The translations under genes were made by a program, and so were the position numbers. The notes under the pieces are model-generated. The model saw only the letters and a list, made by a program, of their open reading frames with translations, made no database searches and was not told the origin of the DNA. From Aliiroseovarius marinus (lineage in GTDB: Bacteria; Pseudomonadota; Alphaproteobacteria; Rhodobacterales; Rhodobacteraceae): a DNA stretch of 64,000 bases. The stretch lies in the NCBI RefSeq assembly GCF_004360145.1, contig NZ_SAIT01000011.1:174939-238938 (forward strand). Reading direction: 5' to 3'. Each line of letters starts with the position of its first letter. Within the stretch, counting starts at the first letter, position 1. Of this stretch, positions 24,871-32,714 are shown piece by piece.

Positions 24871-24936
24871 AGGGTGATCCCGGTTTTTGGTTGTCGGGCA
24901 TTTTGGTGTGCAGGTGCGGGATGTGCAAGGGGCAGG

Positions 24937-25959
24937 TTAGGCCCCCCACGTATCGCTGAGCCGATAGCCACCGGGCCACGGGTCGTCGGGGTCCAGCATG
25001 TGCTGGTGTGTCCCGGTGATCCACCCCCGGCCCGAGATTTCGGGGGTGATGGCGGGGCGTCCGTTCAGGTCGAACGTGTCGACGATGCGGCAGCGGAACT
25101 CGCTGTCGATGACAGATCGGGCGTGATAGCGATCTAACGCCTGCATCTGCCCTTTCGCCAGCAGCATCGCCATGCGGGCCGAGGCGCCTGTGCCACAGGG
25201 GGAGCGGTCTAGCTTTCCGGGTTTGATGGCCACGGTGTTCTTGCCGGTCAGCACGTCGCCTTCGCGGGTCAGCGGGCCAGCGATTTGGCAGAAAGAGATG
25301 TGGTTCCAGTCAGTTTGCGGGTGGTTGAAGCCCAGCTGCTCGTTGGCCGCATCGGTGATCTTCGCCCCGGTGCGGGCAAGGTCGCGGGCCTCGTCCGGGG
25401 TCAGGGCAAAGCCAAGGTCGGCGGCATCCACGATCACGAAGCTGTCGCCGCCAAAGGCGGTGTCAACGCGTAGGGTGCCGATCCCTTCGACCTCGATCAT
25501 CGCGTCCAGCTTGTCGGCGAAGCTGGCGACGTTCTGAACATAGATCCGCTCGGCCTTGCCGTTTCGGCATTCGGCACGTACGCGGACCAACCCGCCGGGG
25601 GCTTCCAGCGTCAGGTGTGTTTCGGGCTCAGACATGGGCAGGATGCCACTGTCCAGCAGAACGGTCGACACACAGATCGAGTTCGAGCCAGACATGGGCG
25701 GCGTGTCTTCTGGCTCCATAATGATCCACGCAGCATCGGCGTCGGGATGCTTGGGCGGAACCAGCAGGTTCACATGGCGAAACACGCCGCCACGTGGTTC
25801 GTTCAGGACGAAGTTGCGCAGGGTCTGGTCTTCGGCAATGAAATTGCGTTGCTCCCACACCGAGTCGCCCGGGGGTGGGGCTACGCCGCCGACGATGACG
25901 TCACCGACCTCGCCTTCGGCATGGGCCGAGACAACATGAATGGTCTTGCTGCTGCGCAT
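24937..25959 (-). CDS. Proline racemase family: 4-hydroxyproline 2-epimerase (Ser/Cys type)
   Basis: A 340-residue member of the proline racemase superfamily, cofactor-independent enzymes that use two residues on opposite sides of C2. Here the first position is S90 ([10 protein letters not shown]) and the second C255 (RSPCGTG). Cys/Cys is usual for racemases and 4-hydroxyproline epimerases, while Cys/Thr marks trans-3-hydroxyproline dehydratases; the Ser/Cys form is known among hydroxyproline 2-epimerases. With the deaminase and semialdehyde dehydrogenase beside it, conversion of trans-4-hydroxy-L-proline to cis-4-hydroxy-D-proline is the best guess. It starts 25 bases after the DHDPS-family gene and is co-transcribed. 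Confidence 0.87.
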   Translation of the reverse strand: MRSSKTIHVVSAHAEGEVGDVIVGGVAPPPGDSVWEQRNFIAEDQTLRNFVLNEPRGGVFRHVNLLVPPKHPDADAAWIIMEPEDTPPMSGSNSICVSTVLLDSGILPMSEPETHLTLEAPGGLVRVRAECRNGKAERIYVQNVASFADKLDAMIEVEGIGTLRVDTAFGGDSFVIVDAADLGFALTPDEARDLARTGAKITDAANEQLGFNHPQTDWNHISFCQIAGPLTREGDVLTGKNTVAIKPGKLDRSPCGTGASARMAMLLAKGQMQALDRYHARSVIDSEFRCRIVDTFDLNGRPAITPEISGRGWITGTHQHMLDPDDPWPGGYRLSDTWGA

Positions 25960-25984
25960 CTGGAACCTCGTGTTTTGTCAGAGC

Positions 25985-26944
25985 TTACATGCACTCGGCG
26001 ATCACGCCACCCTGTTTCGACCAGTCCGCAAACCACGTCTGGAACAGGGTGTATTGCTGTTCGCAATAGTTGCGCTGGGCGTGGGACAGTTCGTCGGTCT
26101 CGTTGAAATGCAGGCGGTACTCGTCTTCGCCATTCAGAACCAACAGGTGCTTGTAGTAGAGCACCAGATCTGTGCCCTCATCAAAGCTGGCGAGCACCGC
26201 AAAGGCATCTTCCAGTTCCTGCGCGCGTTTGCGTGCTTCGGCGTGACCCTCGGCAGCTTTTTGGGACAGGGCCGCCAGCAGCAGGGCCTCTTTCGGAAGT
26301 GCGGTGCCGATCCCGGTGATCGAACCCGTCGCGCCGCAGTTGACGAAGCCATGATAGACCTCGGTATCGACGCCGACCATTAGGGTCACGTCGTCATCCT
26401 GGCTGGTGATGTGTTCGGCTGCATAGCGCAGGTCGTCCTTGCCACCGAACTCCTTGAAGCCGATCAGGTTGGGGTGCTCGGCGCGCAGGGCAAAGAACAG
26501 ATCCGCCTTGGTCGCGAAGCCATAGACAGGGCTGTTATAGATGATGGCGGGCACGTCGGGTGCGGCGGACAGAATGGCTTTGAAATGGTTCTTCTGCGCG
26601 GCCATTGACGACCCGCGAGACAGGACGCGCGGGATGACCATCAGACCGACGGCGCCAACTTTCTGGGCGTGTGCCGCATGCGCCACGGCGGATTTCGAGT
26701 TGATCGCGCCGGTCCCGACAACCACCGGAATGCCAGCGTCGACCAGGCGCTCGACGCCCGTCATCCGCTCTTCATCGGTCAGCAGCGGCCAGTCGCCCAT
26801 CGAGCCGCAATACACAACGGCGGACATGCCTGCCGCGATCATTTCGTGACCTTTACGGACCAGCGCATCGTAGTCCGGGGTGCGGTCGGCTTTGCAGGGG
26901 GTCATCAGGGCAGGCATCGTACCTGCGAACACGGTTTTCGACAT
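25985..26944 (-). CDS. DHDPS-family lyase, probable pyrroline-4-hydroxy-2-carboxylate deaminase
   Basis: A 319-residue TIM-barrel aldolase/lyase of the dihydrodipicolinate synthase family. The Schiff-base lysine is K164 (LIGFKEFGG) and the tyrosine is Y136 (IIYNSPVYG). The phosphate-like loop reads CGSMGDWPLLT, differing from the G-T-T-G-E of true DapA. In hydroxyproline clusters such proteins convert 1-pyrroline-4-hydroxy-2-carboxylate to 2-oxoglutarate semialdehyde, which the neighbouring dehydrogenase then oxidises. It is the first gene of the minus-strand set and has the GntR operator 41 bases upstream. Confidence 0.85.
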   Translation of the reverse strand: MSKTVFAGTMPALMTPCKADRTPDYDALVRKGHEMIAAGMSAVVYCGSMGDWPLLTDEERMTGVERLVDAGIPVVVGTGAINSKSAVAHAAHAQKVGAVGLMVIPRVLSRGSSMAAQKNHFKAILSAAPDVPAIIYNSPVYGFATKADLFFALRAEHPNLIGFKEFGGKDDLRYAAEHITSQDDDVTLMVGVDTEVYHGFVNCGATGSITGIGTALPKEALLLAALSQKAAEGHAEARKRAQELEDAFAVLASFDEGTDLVLYYKHLLVLNGEDEYRLHFNETDELSHAQRNYCEQQYTLFQTWFADWSKQGGVIAECM

Positions 26945-26985
26945 GAGGGATTCCTTTGCAATCTAGGGCTAGGGTCACCACTACG

Positions 26986-26998
26986 GGATAATGTATCC
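26986..26998. promoter_or_regulatory. GntR operator, copy 2 (hydroxyproline-type operon promoter)
   Basis: GGATA-ATG-TATCC, identical to the copy before the semialdehyde dehydrogenase gene, upstream of the DHDPS-family gene. The rest of this 326-base gap holds a short hairpin ATTGCC-CTTTCT-GGCAAT (27061-27078) and another dyad near the next gene, but no reading frame of note. Confidence 0.75.
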
Positions 26999-27214
26999 AA
27001 AATCCAGAAAAATGTGTGGGCGGCAGCAATAGGCCTTTCTGCCATCGTGTACGCATGCGGAATTGCCCTTTCTGGCAATACTACTTGAAAGAGAAGTTAA
27101 TAAGAGTAAAATTCCCTTAAAGGAGATTGATGCCCGCGCCTCCGCCCGGTGCGCCTAGAGAGTGAAAGCTGACAGAGCCATGATGACGAATGTCAGGATC
27201 AAGCGCCCCCGTCC

Positions 27215-27232
27215 CTTAATCCCTGGGTTAAG
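27215..27232. promoter_or_regulatory. 18-base dyad before the Hint-domain gene
   Basis: CTTAATCCCTGGGTTAAG is a near-perfect dyad (CTTAA/TTAAG arms with an inner CC/GG and one G-T step), placed 38 bases before the start of the Hint gene. It looks like a repressor operator or a short hairpin. The binding factor is unknown. Confidence 0.4.
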
Positions 27233-27270
27233 CAAGGCCGCGCTGTCGGCGTTGGTGTTAGAGGGGTTCG

Positions 27271-28260
27271 ATGGCCACCTATAGCACCAACGGATGGGTC
27301 TTTACCGGCACCGGAACTCCAACCACGCTTGTGCCGGTCACGATTGAAGACGATGACCCCTTTATGTCGCCGTATCTCACCGATGACTTCAGTGAAAAAA
27401 TCACCATCAACGGGACGACCTATACCAATCCGCGCGGAGGCACCTATGAGCTGACCTTCGTGGACTCGAATGGTGTAACCCATACCGAGGAACTGTACGC
27501 GTGGTATACGGGGTCCAGCTATATCTTTGTGCCTAAGTGGGGATCGGCTTTCGATGACGGTTCGATCGTCCTCAGTACGGCTGGGTTTGTCGAGTTTGAA
27601 ACCGGATTTGAGTGGGCCGAAGTCGTCGGGCCGCCCGAAGTCACATGCTTCACTGCCGGAACGCTGATCGAGACTCCGTGCGGCCCGGTTGCAATCGAGC
27701 GTATGTGCGCTGGTGAACTGGTTCTGACGGCGGACGGGGTCAAGGCTGTGCGATGGATCGGGCAAAGCCCGGTTTCCAGGATGCAGCTCGCTGCCAATCC
27801 CAAGCTCTTCCCAATCCGCATCACGGCCGGAGCACTGGGCGCTGGCCTGCCCAAGCGCGATTTGTTGGTGTCTCGCCAGCATCGGATGTTGGTCCAATCC
27901 CCCATCGCGCGGCGGATGTTCGGGACCTCAGATGTGTTGGTCCACGCGATCAAGCTGACCGAGCTTCCGGGCATTTACGTGGATCAATCCGTGTCCGAGG
28001 TCACCTACTACCACATGCTGTTTGACGACCATCAGGTGGTCTATGCCGAGGGCGCACCCAGCGAAAGCCTCTATACTGGTCCCGAGGCGCTGAAGGCGAT
28101 CAGCGATGAGGCGCGGGACGAGGTGTTGGCGCTATTCCCCGAGCTTGCGGACCGAGACTATACCCCCGAGTTCGCCATTTTCGCGCCCGATGGGAAGCGC
28201 CAGAAAAAGCTGGTGGCGCGGCATCTGAAGAACGGAAAGCCGCTCTTGTCGCACTGCTAA
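27271..28260 (+). CDS. Hint-domain (hedgehog/intein-like) protein
   Basis: A 329-residue protein. Residues 1-120 form a beta-rich, Thr/Gly-rich region without recognised family. From C126 (TCFTAGTLIETPCGPV) begins a Hint domain with VAIERMCAGELVLTADG, VRWIGQ, VSRQHRMLV and the later H-A-I-K-L and TYYHMLFDDHQVVYAEG blocks. This is the Hint_2 type common in Rhodobacteraceae, where such domains follow diverse N-terminal parts and may self-process a secreted protein. No signal peptide is visible, so export would need a type I-like or other route. AGAGGGG precedes the ATG. Its stop abuts the stop of the convergent enolase-superfamily gene. Confidence 0.88.
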   Translation: MATYSTNGWVFTGTGTPTTLVPVTIEDDDPFMSPYLTDDFSEKITINGTTYTNPRGGTYELTFVDSNGVTHTEELYAWYTGSSYIFVPKWGSAFDDGSIVLSTAGFVEFETGFEWAEVVGPPEVTCFTAGTLIETPCGPVAIERMCAGELVLTADGVKAVRWIGQSPVSRMQLAANPKLFPIRITAGALGAGLPKRDLLVSRQHRMLVQSPIARRMFGTSDVLVHAIKLTELPGIYVDQSVSEVTYYHMLFDDHQVVYAEGAPSESLYTGPEALKAISDEARDEVLALFPELADRDYTPEFAIFAPDGKRQKKLVARHLKNGKPLLSHC

Positions 28261-29505
28261 TCAGCGGTCGTCTTTTGGGGCAGGCGCACCACCTTCAAAG
28301 CAGTTCTCTTCGGTATAGCTGCAGGGGTCTTCCTGCATTTCCAGATGCAACCCGTCGCCGGTATAGGGATGCGCGCGCATTAGGTCTTCATCGGGGGCGA
28401 TGCCCAGCCCCGGCGCGTCGGGCGGGATCACGAAGCCCTCTTCCCAGCGGATCGTGTGGCCGATCAGGGCGAGGTGAAAGTCGCCGCCCTGTTCGATGGT
28501 CTCGACCATCAAGAGGTTGGGGATCGAGGCGCCCAGCTGCACGTTCGCCGCCCACTCGATGGGGCCCGCATAAAGGTGCGGAGCGATCAGGGCGTTGTGG
28601 ACCTCGGCAATGGCCGCGATCTTCTTGGCTTCCCAAATCCCGCCTGCACGGCCAAGCGCGGGTTGCAGGATCGATGCCGCCCCTTGGCGTAGGACTTCTG
28701 CGAACTCGGCCTTGGTGGACAGGCGCTCTCCGGTCGCGACAGGAACGGAACTGGCGCGCGCGACTTTGGCCATTTCTGCGATGTTGTCGGGCGGGATGGG
28801 TTCCTCGAACCAGAGCGGCTGGTAGGGGGCGATGGCTTCCGCCATGCGGATTGCGCCGCCGGTGGTGAACTGGCCGTGTGTGCCGAAAAGAAGGTCAGCG
28901 CGGTCGCCGACGGCCTCGCGGATCGCTTTGCAGAACGCTTCGGATCGCGAGATGTCCTTCATCGACGGCATATGGCCCGAGCGGATCGTATACGGCCCCG
29001 CGGGGTCGAATTTCAGCGCGGTAAAGCCCTGCTCGACGCGGGTTGCTGCGGCCTCTGCGGCCATCTCTGGCGACGTCCAAAACTCAGGCAGCGCGTGGCC
29101 GGGGTTGGGATAAAGGTAGGTGTAAGAGCGTAGGCGCTCGTTCATCATCCCACCCAAAAGCGCCCAGACGGGCCGATTCCGCGCCTTGCCCAAAATGTCC
29201 CAGCAGGCGATTTCCAACCCCGAAAACGCGCCCATCACCGTGGGGTCGGGGCGTTGCGTGAACCCCGCGGAATAGGCGCGGCGGAACATCAGCTCGATGT
29301 TTTCGGGGTTTTCGCCCTGCATGTGGCGGGCGAACACATCCTCGATCACCGCGCGCATGGTGTTGGGGCCAACGGCGCTGGCATAGACCTCGCCCCAGCC
29401 GGTGATCCCGTCATCGGTCGTGACTTTCACGAAGATCCAATACCGCCCGCCCCAGCCGGGGGCCGGGGGTGCGGTGACGATGATGTCGAGATCCTTCAGA
29501 CGCAT
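28261..29505 (-). CDS. Mandelate racemase/enolase-superfamily enzyme 3 (sugar-acid dehydratase-like)
   Basis: A 414-residue enolase-superfamily protein of the mandelate racemase/galactonate dehydratase type. It has E235 (WFEEP), E260 (ATGERL) and the catalytic-type H310 (APHLYAG). The first metal position, normally D in a D-x-H motif, reads G208-T-H210 (LLFGTHGQFT), so metal binding must differ. The likely substrate is a sugar acid or related hydroxy acid. The ATG giving MRLKDLDIIV is chosen because the sequence before it is not family-like. It is four bases after the alcohol dehydrogenase gene and so co-transcribed. Not closely similar to the tandem pair near 20 kb. Confidence 0.82.
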   Translation of the reverse strand: MRLKDLDIIVTAPPAPGWGGRYWIFVKVTTDDGITGWGEVYASAVGPNTMRAVIEDVFARHMQGENPENIELMFRRAYSAGFTQRPDPTVMGAFSGLEIACWDILGKARNRPVWALLGGMMNERLRSYTYLYPNPGHALPEFWTSPEMAAEAAATRVEQGFTALKFDPAGPYTIRSGHMPSMKDISRSEAFCKAIREAVGDRADLLFGTHGQFTTGGAIRMAEAIAPYQPLWFEEPIPPDNIAEMAKVARASSVPVATGERLSTKAEFAEVLRQGAASILQPALGRAGGIWEAKKIAAIAEVHNALIAPHLYAGPIEWAANVQLGASIPNLLMVETIEQGGDFHLALIGHTIRWEEGFVIPPDAPGLGIAPDEDLMRAHPYTGDGLHLEMQEDPCSYTEENCFEGGAPAPKDDR

Positions 29506-29509
29506 GGAA

Positions 29510-30601
29510 TTAGACCTTGTCGAATAGAATGACGTTGCGCCGTGCCGCGCCGGTTTTGGTGTCGGCAATCGCCTCGTTGATCTGGTCAAAGGACCAGCGG
29601 CCCGAGATCAGTTCGTCCAGTTTCAGCCGGCCCTGTTGGTAGAGGTCGATCATCCACGGGATGTCGCGCTGGATGACCACGTCGCCCATCTTCGAGCCGA
29701 CCATGCCCTGACCAAGGGCCGCCAGAACCACGGGTTCATAGCTGGACATGTCGCCGGAATGAGGCATCCCAACCATCACCACCTTGCCGCCGGGGGCCAG
29801 ATAGCGCGGGGCGCTGTCATAGGCCGGGATCGCGCCCACGGTGACAAGCACGGCGTCGGCTCCGCGTCCTGCCGCCTGCATCGCGGCTTTCCAAGGTTTA
29901 TCGGACGTGGCAAGTACACCGTCCGTCGCGCCGAATTCCACGGCGACATCCAGCTTCTCTTCCGACATGTCCACCGCGATGATGCGCGAGGCCCCGGCGA
30001 TGCGCGCGCCCTGAATGGCGTTCAAGCCCACGCCGCCCGCGCCGATCACCACGACCACATCGCCCGCCCGCACGCCGCCCGCATTTACCGCAGCACCGAC
30101 CCCGGTGATGACGCCGCACGCCAGCAAAGAGGCGACATCCATCGCCATATCCTCGGGCAGTTTCACCACTTGGCTTTGTTCGACCACGACCCGTTCGGCG
30201 AACGCTCCGGTGGCCATCGCCTGATGCATCTTGCCACCATCCACATCGGTGATCGGCCCGTGATCCCCATCATAGGGCGTCGCGCAGGCGGTCGGCGTAC
30301 CCGAGGCGCAGCTGGGGCAGGTCTGGCAGGCGCGGATCAGGGTCACGACGACCGGGTCGCCCACGGACAGACCTTTCACGTGGTCCCCGACATTGGTGAT
30401 CCGCCCGGCGGCCTCATGCCCATAGACGGCGGGCAGGGATCCACCCCACGCGCCATCCGCATAGGAAATGTCGCTGTGGCAAATGGCGACAGCATCCAGT
30501 GTCACCTCGACTTCGCTGCCTTCTGGCGGGCGGATGGCGATCTCTTCTATGACCAGCGGTTTCCCGAATTCGTGACAGACGGCGGCTTTGATCCGGTCCA
30601 T
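29510..30601 (-). CDS. Zinc-dependent alcohol dehydrogenase, class III-like
   Basis: A 363-residue zinc MDR dehydrogenase. Catalytic zinc ligands are visible in ICHSD (Cys near residue 40) and GHEAAG, and the structural zinc cysteines in ACQTCPSCASGTPTAC. The NAD site is VIGAGGVGLNAIQGARIAG. It resembles S-(hydroxymethyl)glutathione and aryl-alcohol dehydrogenases, but no glutathione gene is near. The ATG at MDRIKAAVCHEFG fits the family start. It heads a two-gene unit with the enolase-superfamily enzyme and was probably recruited to oxidise the product or precursor of that enzyme. Confidence 0.88.
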   Translation of the reverse strand: MDRIKAAVCHEFGKPLVIEEIAIRPPEGSEVEVTLDAVAICHSDISYADGAWGGSLPAVYGHEAAGRITNVGDHVKGLSVGDPVVVTLIRACQTCPSCASGTPTACATPYDGDHGPITDVDGGKMHQAMATGAFAERVVVEQSQVVKLPEDMAMDVASLLACGVITGVGAAVNAGGVRAGDVVVVIGAGGVGLNAIQGARIAGASRIIAVDMSEEKLDVAVEFGATDGVLATSDKPWKAAMQAAGRGADAVLVTVGAIPAYDSAPRYLAPGGKVVMVGMPHSGDMSSYEPVVLAALGQGMVGSKMGDVVIQRDIPWMIDLYQQGRLKLDELISGRWSFDQINEAIADTKTGAARRNVILFDKV

Positions 30602-30702
30602 GGCGGCTCCTGTTGGTGTTGTGTTTTCTGAAAGCTTGCGCGGAAAACGCGGGCTTGCCAACAAAACTGCGACAGGAAGGGCGGAAAACGACGCGGCGTT
30701 TC

Positions 30703-31500
30703 CTAGAAATGCCCGATGGAGCGCAAGAAGTCCGTCAGAAGTGCTGCGTACTCGGCAGGCTTCTCGACCGGAGACATGTGCCCGGTGCCGCGGATCAGTT
30801 CGAACCGCGATCCGGGGATCAGCCCGGCGGTCTCGCGCACCATGTCGGCGGGGGTTGATCCGTCCTCGGTCCCGGCAATGGCCAGTGTCGGCAGCCCCAG
30901 GCGGGCGGTGCTTTCGTATAGGTCTGTGTCGGCGATGGCCTCCATGCAGCCCAGATAGCCCTGAAGCGGGGTGGCACGCATGCGGGCGCGGGCGTCGTCC
31001 AGAAGTTCCGGATGATCGCGTTTGGTGGCGCGGGAAAACCAGCGGTCGATATTGGCATCGACCACCGCGTCGATCCCGCTGTCGCGCACCTTCTTGATCC
31101 GCGCGTCCCAAATCCACGGCGTTCCAATCTTCGCGGCGGTGTTCGAGATCACCATCCCGCGGACCAAATCCAGCCGCTCCGCCGCCAGCCCTTGTGCGAT
31201 GATGCCACCGATGGACAACCCGACAAAGACACACTCTTTCACGCCCAGATTGTCCAGTGCGCGGGCCGCATCGCCGACCAGATCTCCCATCGGATAGGGG
31301 CCGTCGGGGCAGGGGCTTTGACCATGCCCACGCATGTCCATGCGGATCAGGCGCAAGCGGTCGGGCAGGGCGTCGACGACGGCGTCCCACATGGTCAGGT
31401 CCGATCCCAGCGCATGGGCGAACACCACGGCAGGTCCGTCTTTCGGGCCGCTGTCGGCGACGTTCAGCGCCACGCCCTTGTCATTGGGGATGACGATCAT
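30703..31500 (-). CDS. Alpha/beta hydrolase, 3-oxoadipate enol-lactonase-like
   Basis: A 265-residue alpha/beta hydrolase. The nucleophile elbow is GLSIGG (near residue 95), the oxyanion loop HALGSD is near residue 30, and the final histidine is in GTGHMSPVEKP. The style matches PcaD enol-lactonases, which hydrolyse 3-oxoadipate enol-lactone in the beta-ketoadipate pathway. None of the other pca genes is present, so the true substrate may be another lactone or ester. Its start overlaps the stop of the EEP-family gene by four bases, showing co-transcription. Confidence 0.85.
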   Translation of the reverse strand: MIVIPNDKGVALNVADSGPKDGPAVVFAHALGSDLTMWDAVVDALPDRLRLIRMDMRGHGQSPCPDGPYPMGDLVGDAARALDNLGVKECVFVGLSIGGIIAQGLAAERLDLVRGMVISNTAAKIGTPWIWDARIKKVRDSGIDAVVDANIDRWFSRATKRDHPELLDDARARMRATPLQGYLGCMEAIADTDLYESTARLGLPTLAIAGTEDGSTPADMVRETAGLIPGSRFELIRGTGHMSPVEKPAEYAALLTDFLRSIGHF

Positions 31501-32702
31501 TCCTCGTCCCCAAGCAGCGTCAAATGCGCCATGATCTGCCCGTGGTCCGAGGCAAGCTTGTTGTAAGGTGCCTCGGGGTGAGAGCCATCAGTGATGTGGT
31601 CATTCAGCACGCTGAAATAGGTCATGTCGGCGATCCGTCTTGCATTGTCCGGATGGAAATGGCGGCTGAGGAAGATCTGGTCGATGCTTTCAAACACGCC
31701 CCCGAAGGCCGAGGTATAGACCATGTCGCGCAATGATTTCCGCACAAACAGCTTCTCGGCGGAGTGCAGGCGGAAGGCCTCGACCGCCGCGGTAATCTGC
31801 TTGTTTTCCTCGCGGCTATAGCGGTCGCGGTCGGTCTTGGCATCGTGGCGCAGCATCCACGAATAGTTTTTGAACGGCACCTCACCGGCGATGATTTCCG
31901 AGCTAACGGCGTGTTCGCCGTCGTTGAAATCCCCCATCACCGCGACGGGGTGACCGGCCTTGATCTCGGCGACCACCAGCTTGCGCAGCACCCATGCCTC
32001 GGCCATCCGGCGCATGGCAGAGCGGGCAGAGCCAAGGGCGCGGCCCACGGGGTCATAGCGGGTCAGGTCGGCCTCGGGCGCGTAGGGGGCGCCTTTGGGC
32101 TGGATGAACTCGCCCAGTTTGGATTTTAGGTGACAATTGAACAGCGTGATGACCTGATCCCCGACGGGCACACGCACCTTCAGGATTGGCCGCGACAGGC
32201 GGGTGAGCGTATATGATCCCGCGTCGCCCTCGTCCCCGCGCAGGGCAGGGAAGGGGATGGTCACGGGCTCGGGTAGATCCTGAATAATCTCGGGCTCACC
32301 CACAAAGCCAAAGCGCGATAGGATCGCGACGCCGGGACGGCGTTCGCCGGGGCCGCCATCGGCCGAGTTCGGGGCAAAGACCAGCCCGTCCTTGGGCCAC
32401 GGCGTCACCGCCAGTTTTCGAAAGATCGCCTTGCGGTGATAGCGCTTGGTTTCATCCGGGATGGTCGCCGCATTCAGCTCGTGGGCACGTGTGTTGGCCT
32501 CGCCTATCACATCCAGCAGGGCGTCTTCCTCGAAGATTTCCTGAAAGGCGATGATGTCGGCGTCCAGCGTCAACATCTGGTCCGCCATCCAGTCGCGCTT
32601 CCACGCGTATTCTTCGGGGGTATAGCTGAGGAACTTGTAAAACTCCTGGTCTGCGCCAATCAGGTTTTTGACGTTGAACGAGGCAATCGTGAAATCAGTC
32701 AT
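31497..32702 (-). CDS. Endonuclease/exonuclease/phosphatase (EEP) family protein
   Basis: A 401-residue phosphohydrolase of the DNase I-like EEP superfamily. The motifs are all present: ASFNVKNL (residues 7-14), AFQEIF (about 52-57), NCHLKSK, GDFND and SDHGQ. EEP proteins cleave phosphodiesters in nucleic acids, lipids or small molecules. No signal peptide is visible, so the enzyme is probably cytoplasmic. It lies in a minus-strand series, four bases overlapping the lactonase-like gene and 12 bases from the threonine dehydratase, an unusual company whose shared purpose is unclear. Confidence 0.85.
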   Translation of the reverse strand: MTDFTIASFNVKNLIGADQEFYKFLSYTPEEYAWKRDWMADQMLTLDADIIAFQEIFEEDALLDVIGEANTRAHELNAATIPDETKRYHRKAIFRKLAVTPWPKDGLVFAPNSADGGPGERRPGVAILSRFGFVGEPEIIQDLPEPVTIPFPALRGDEGDAGSYTLTRLSRPILKVRVPVGDQVITLFNCHLKSKLGEFIQPKGAPYAPEADLTRYDPVGRALGSARSAMRRMAEAWVLRKLVVAEIKAGHPVAVMGDFNDGEHAVSSEIIAGEVPFKNYSWMLRHDAKTDRDRYSREENKQITAAVEAFRLHSAEKLFVRKSLRDMVYTSAFGGVFESIDQIFLSRHFHPDNARRIADMTYFSVLNDHITDGSHPEAPYNKLASDHGQIMAHLTLLGDEE

Positions 32703-32714
32703 AAGGGTCTCCGG

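Noticed and set aside
25985..26944. True dihydrodipicolinate synthase (DapA) for lysine synthesis.
   Set aside because: The G-T-T-G-E motif is replaced by CGSMGDW and the context is catabolic.
27271..28260. Hint protein considered as an intein.
   Set aside because: There is no host protein after the Hint domain; it ends shortly after and the N-terminal part is not a known extein, so it is a stand-alone Hint protein.
30703..31500. Complete protocatechuate (pca) pathway.
   Set aside because: Only lactonase-like and carboxymuconolactone-decarboxylase-like single genes are seen, 19 kb apart, with no PcaGH, PcaB or PcaIJ.
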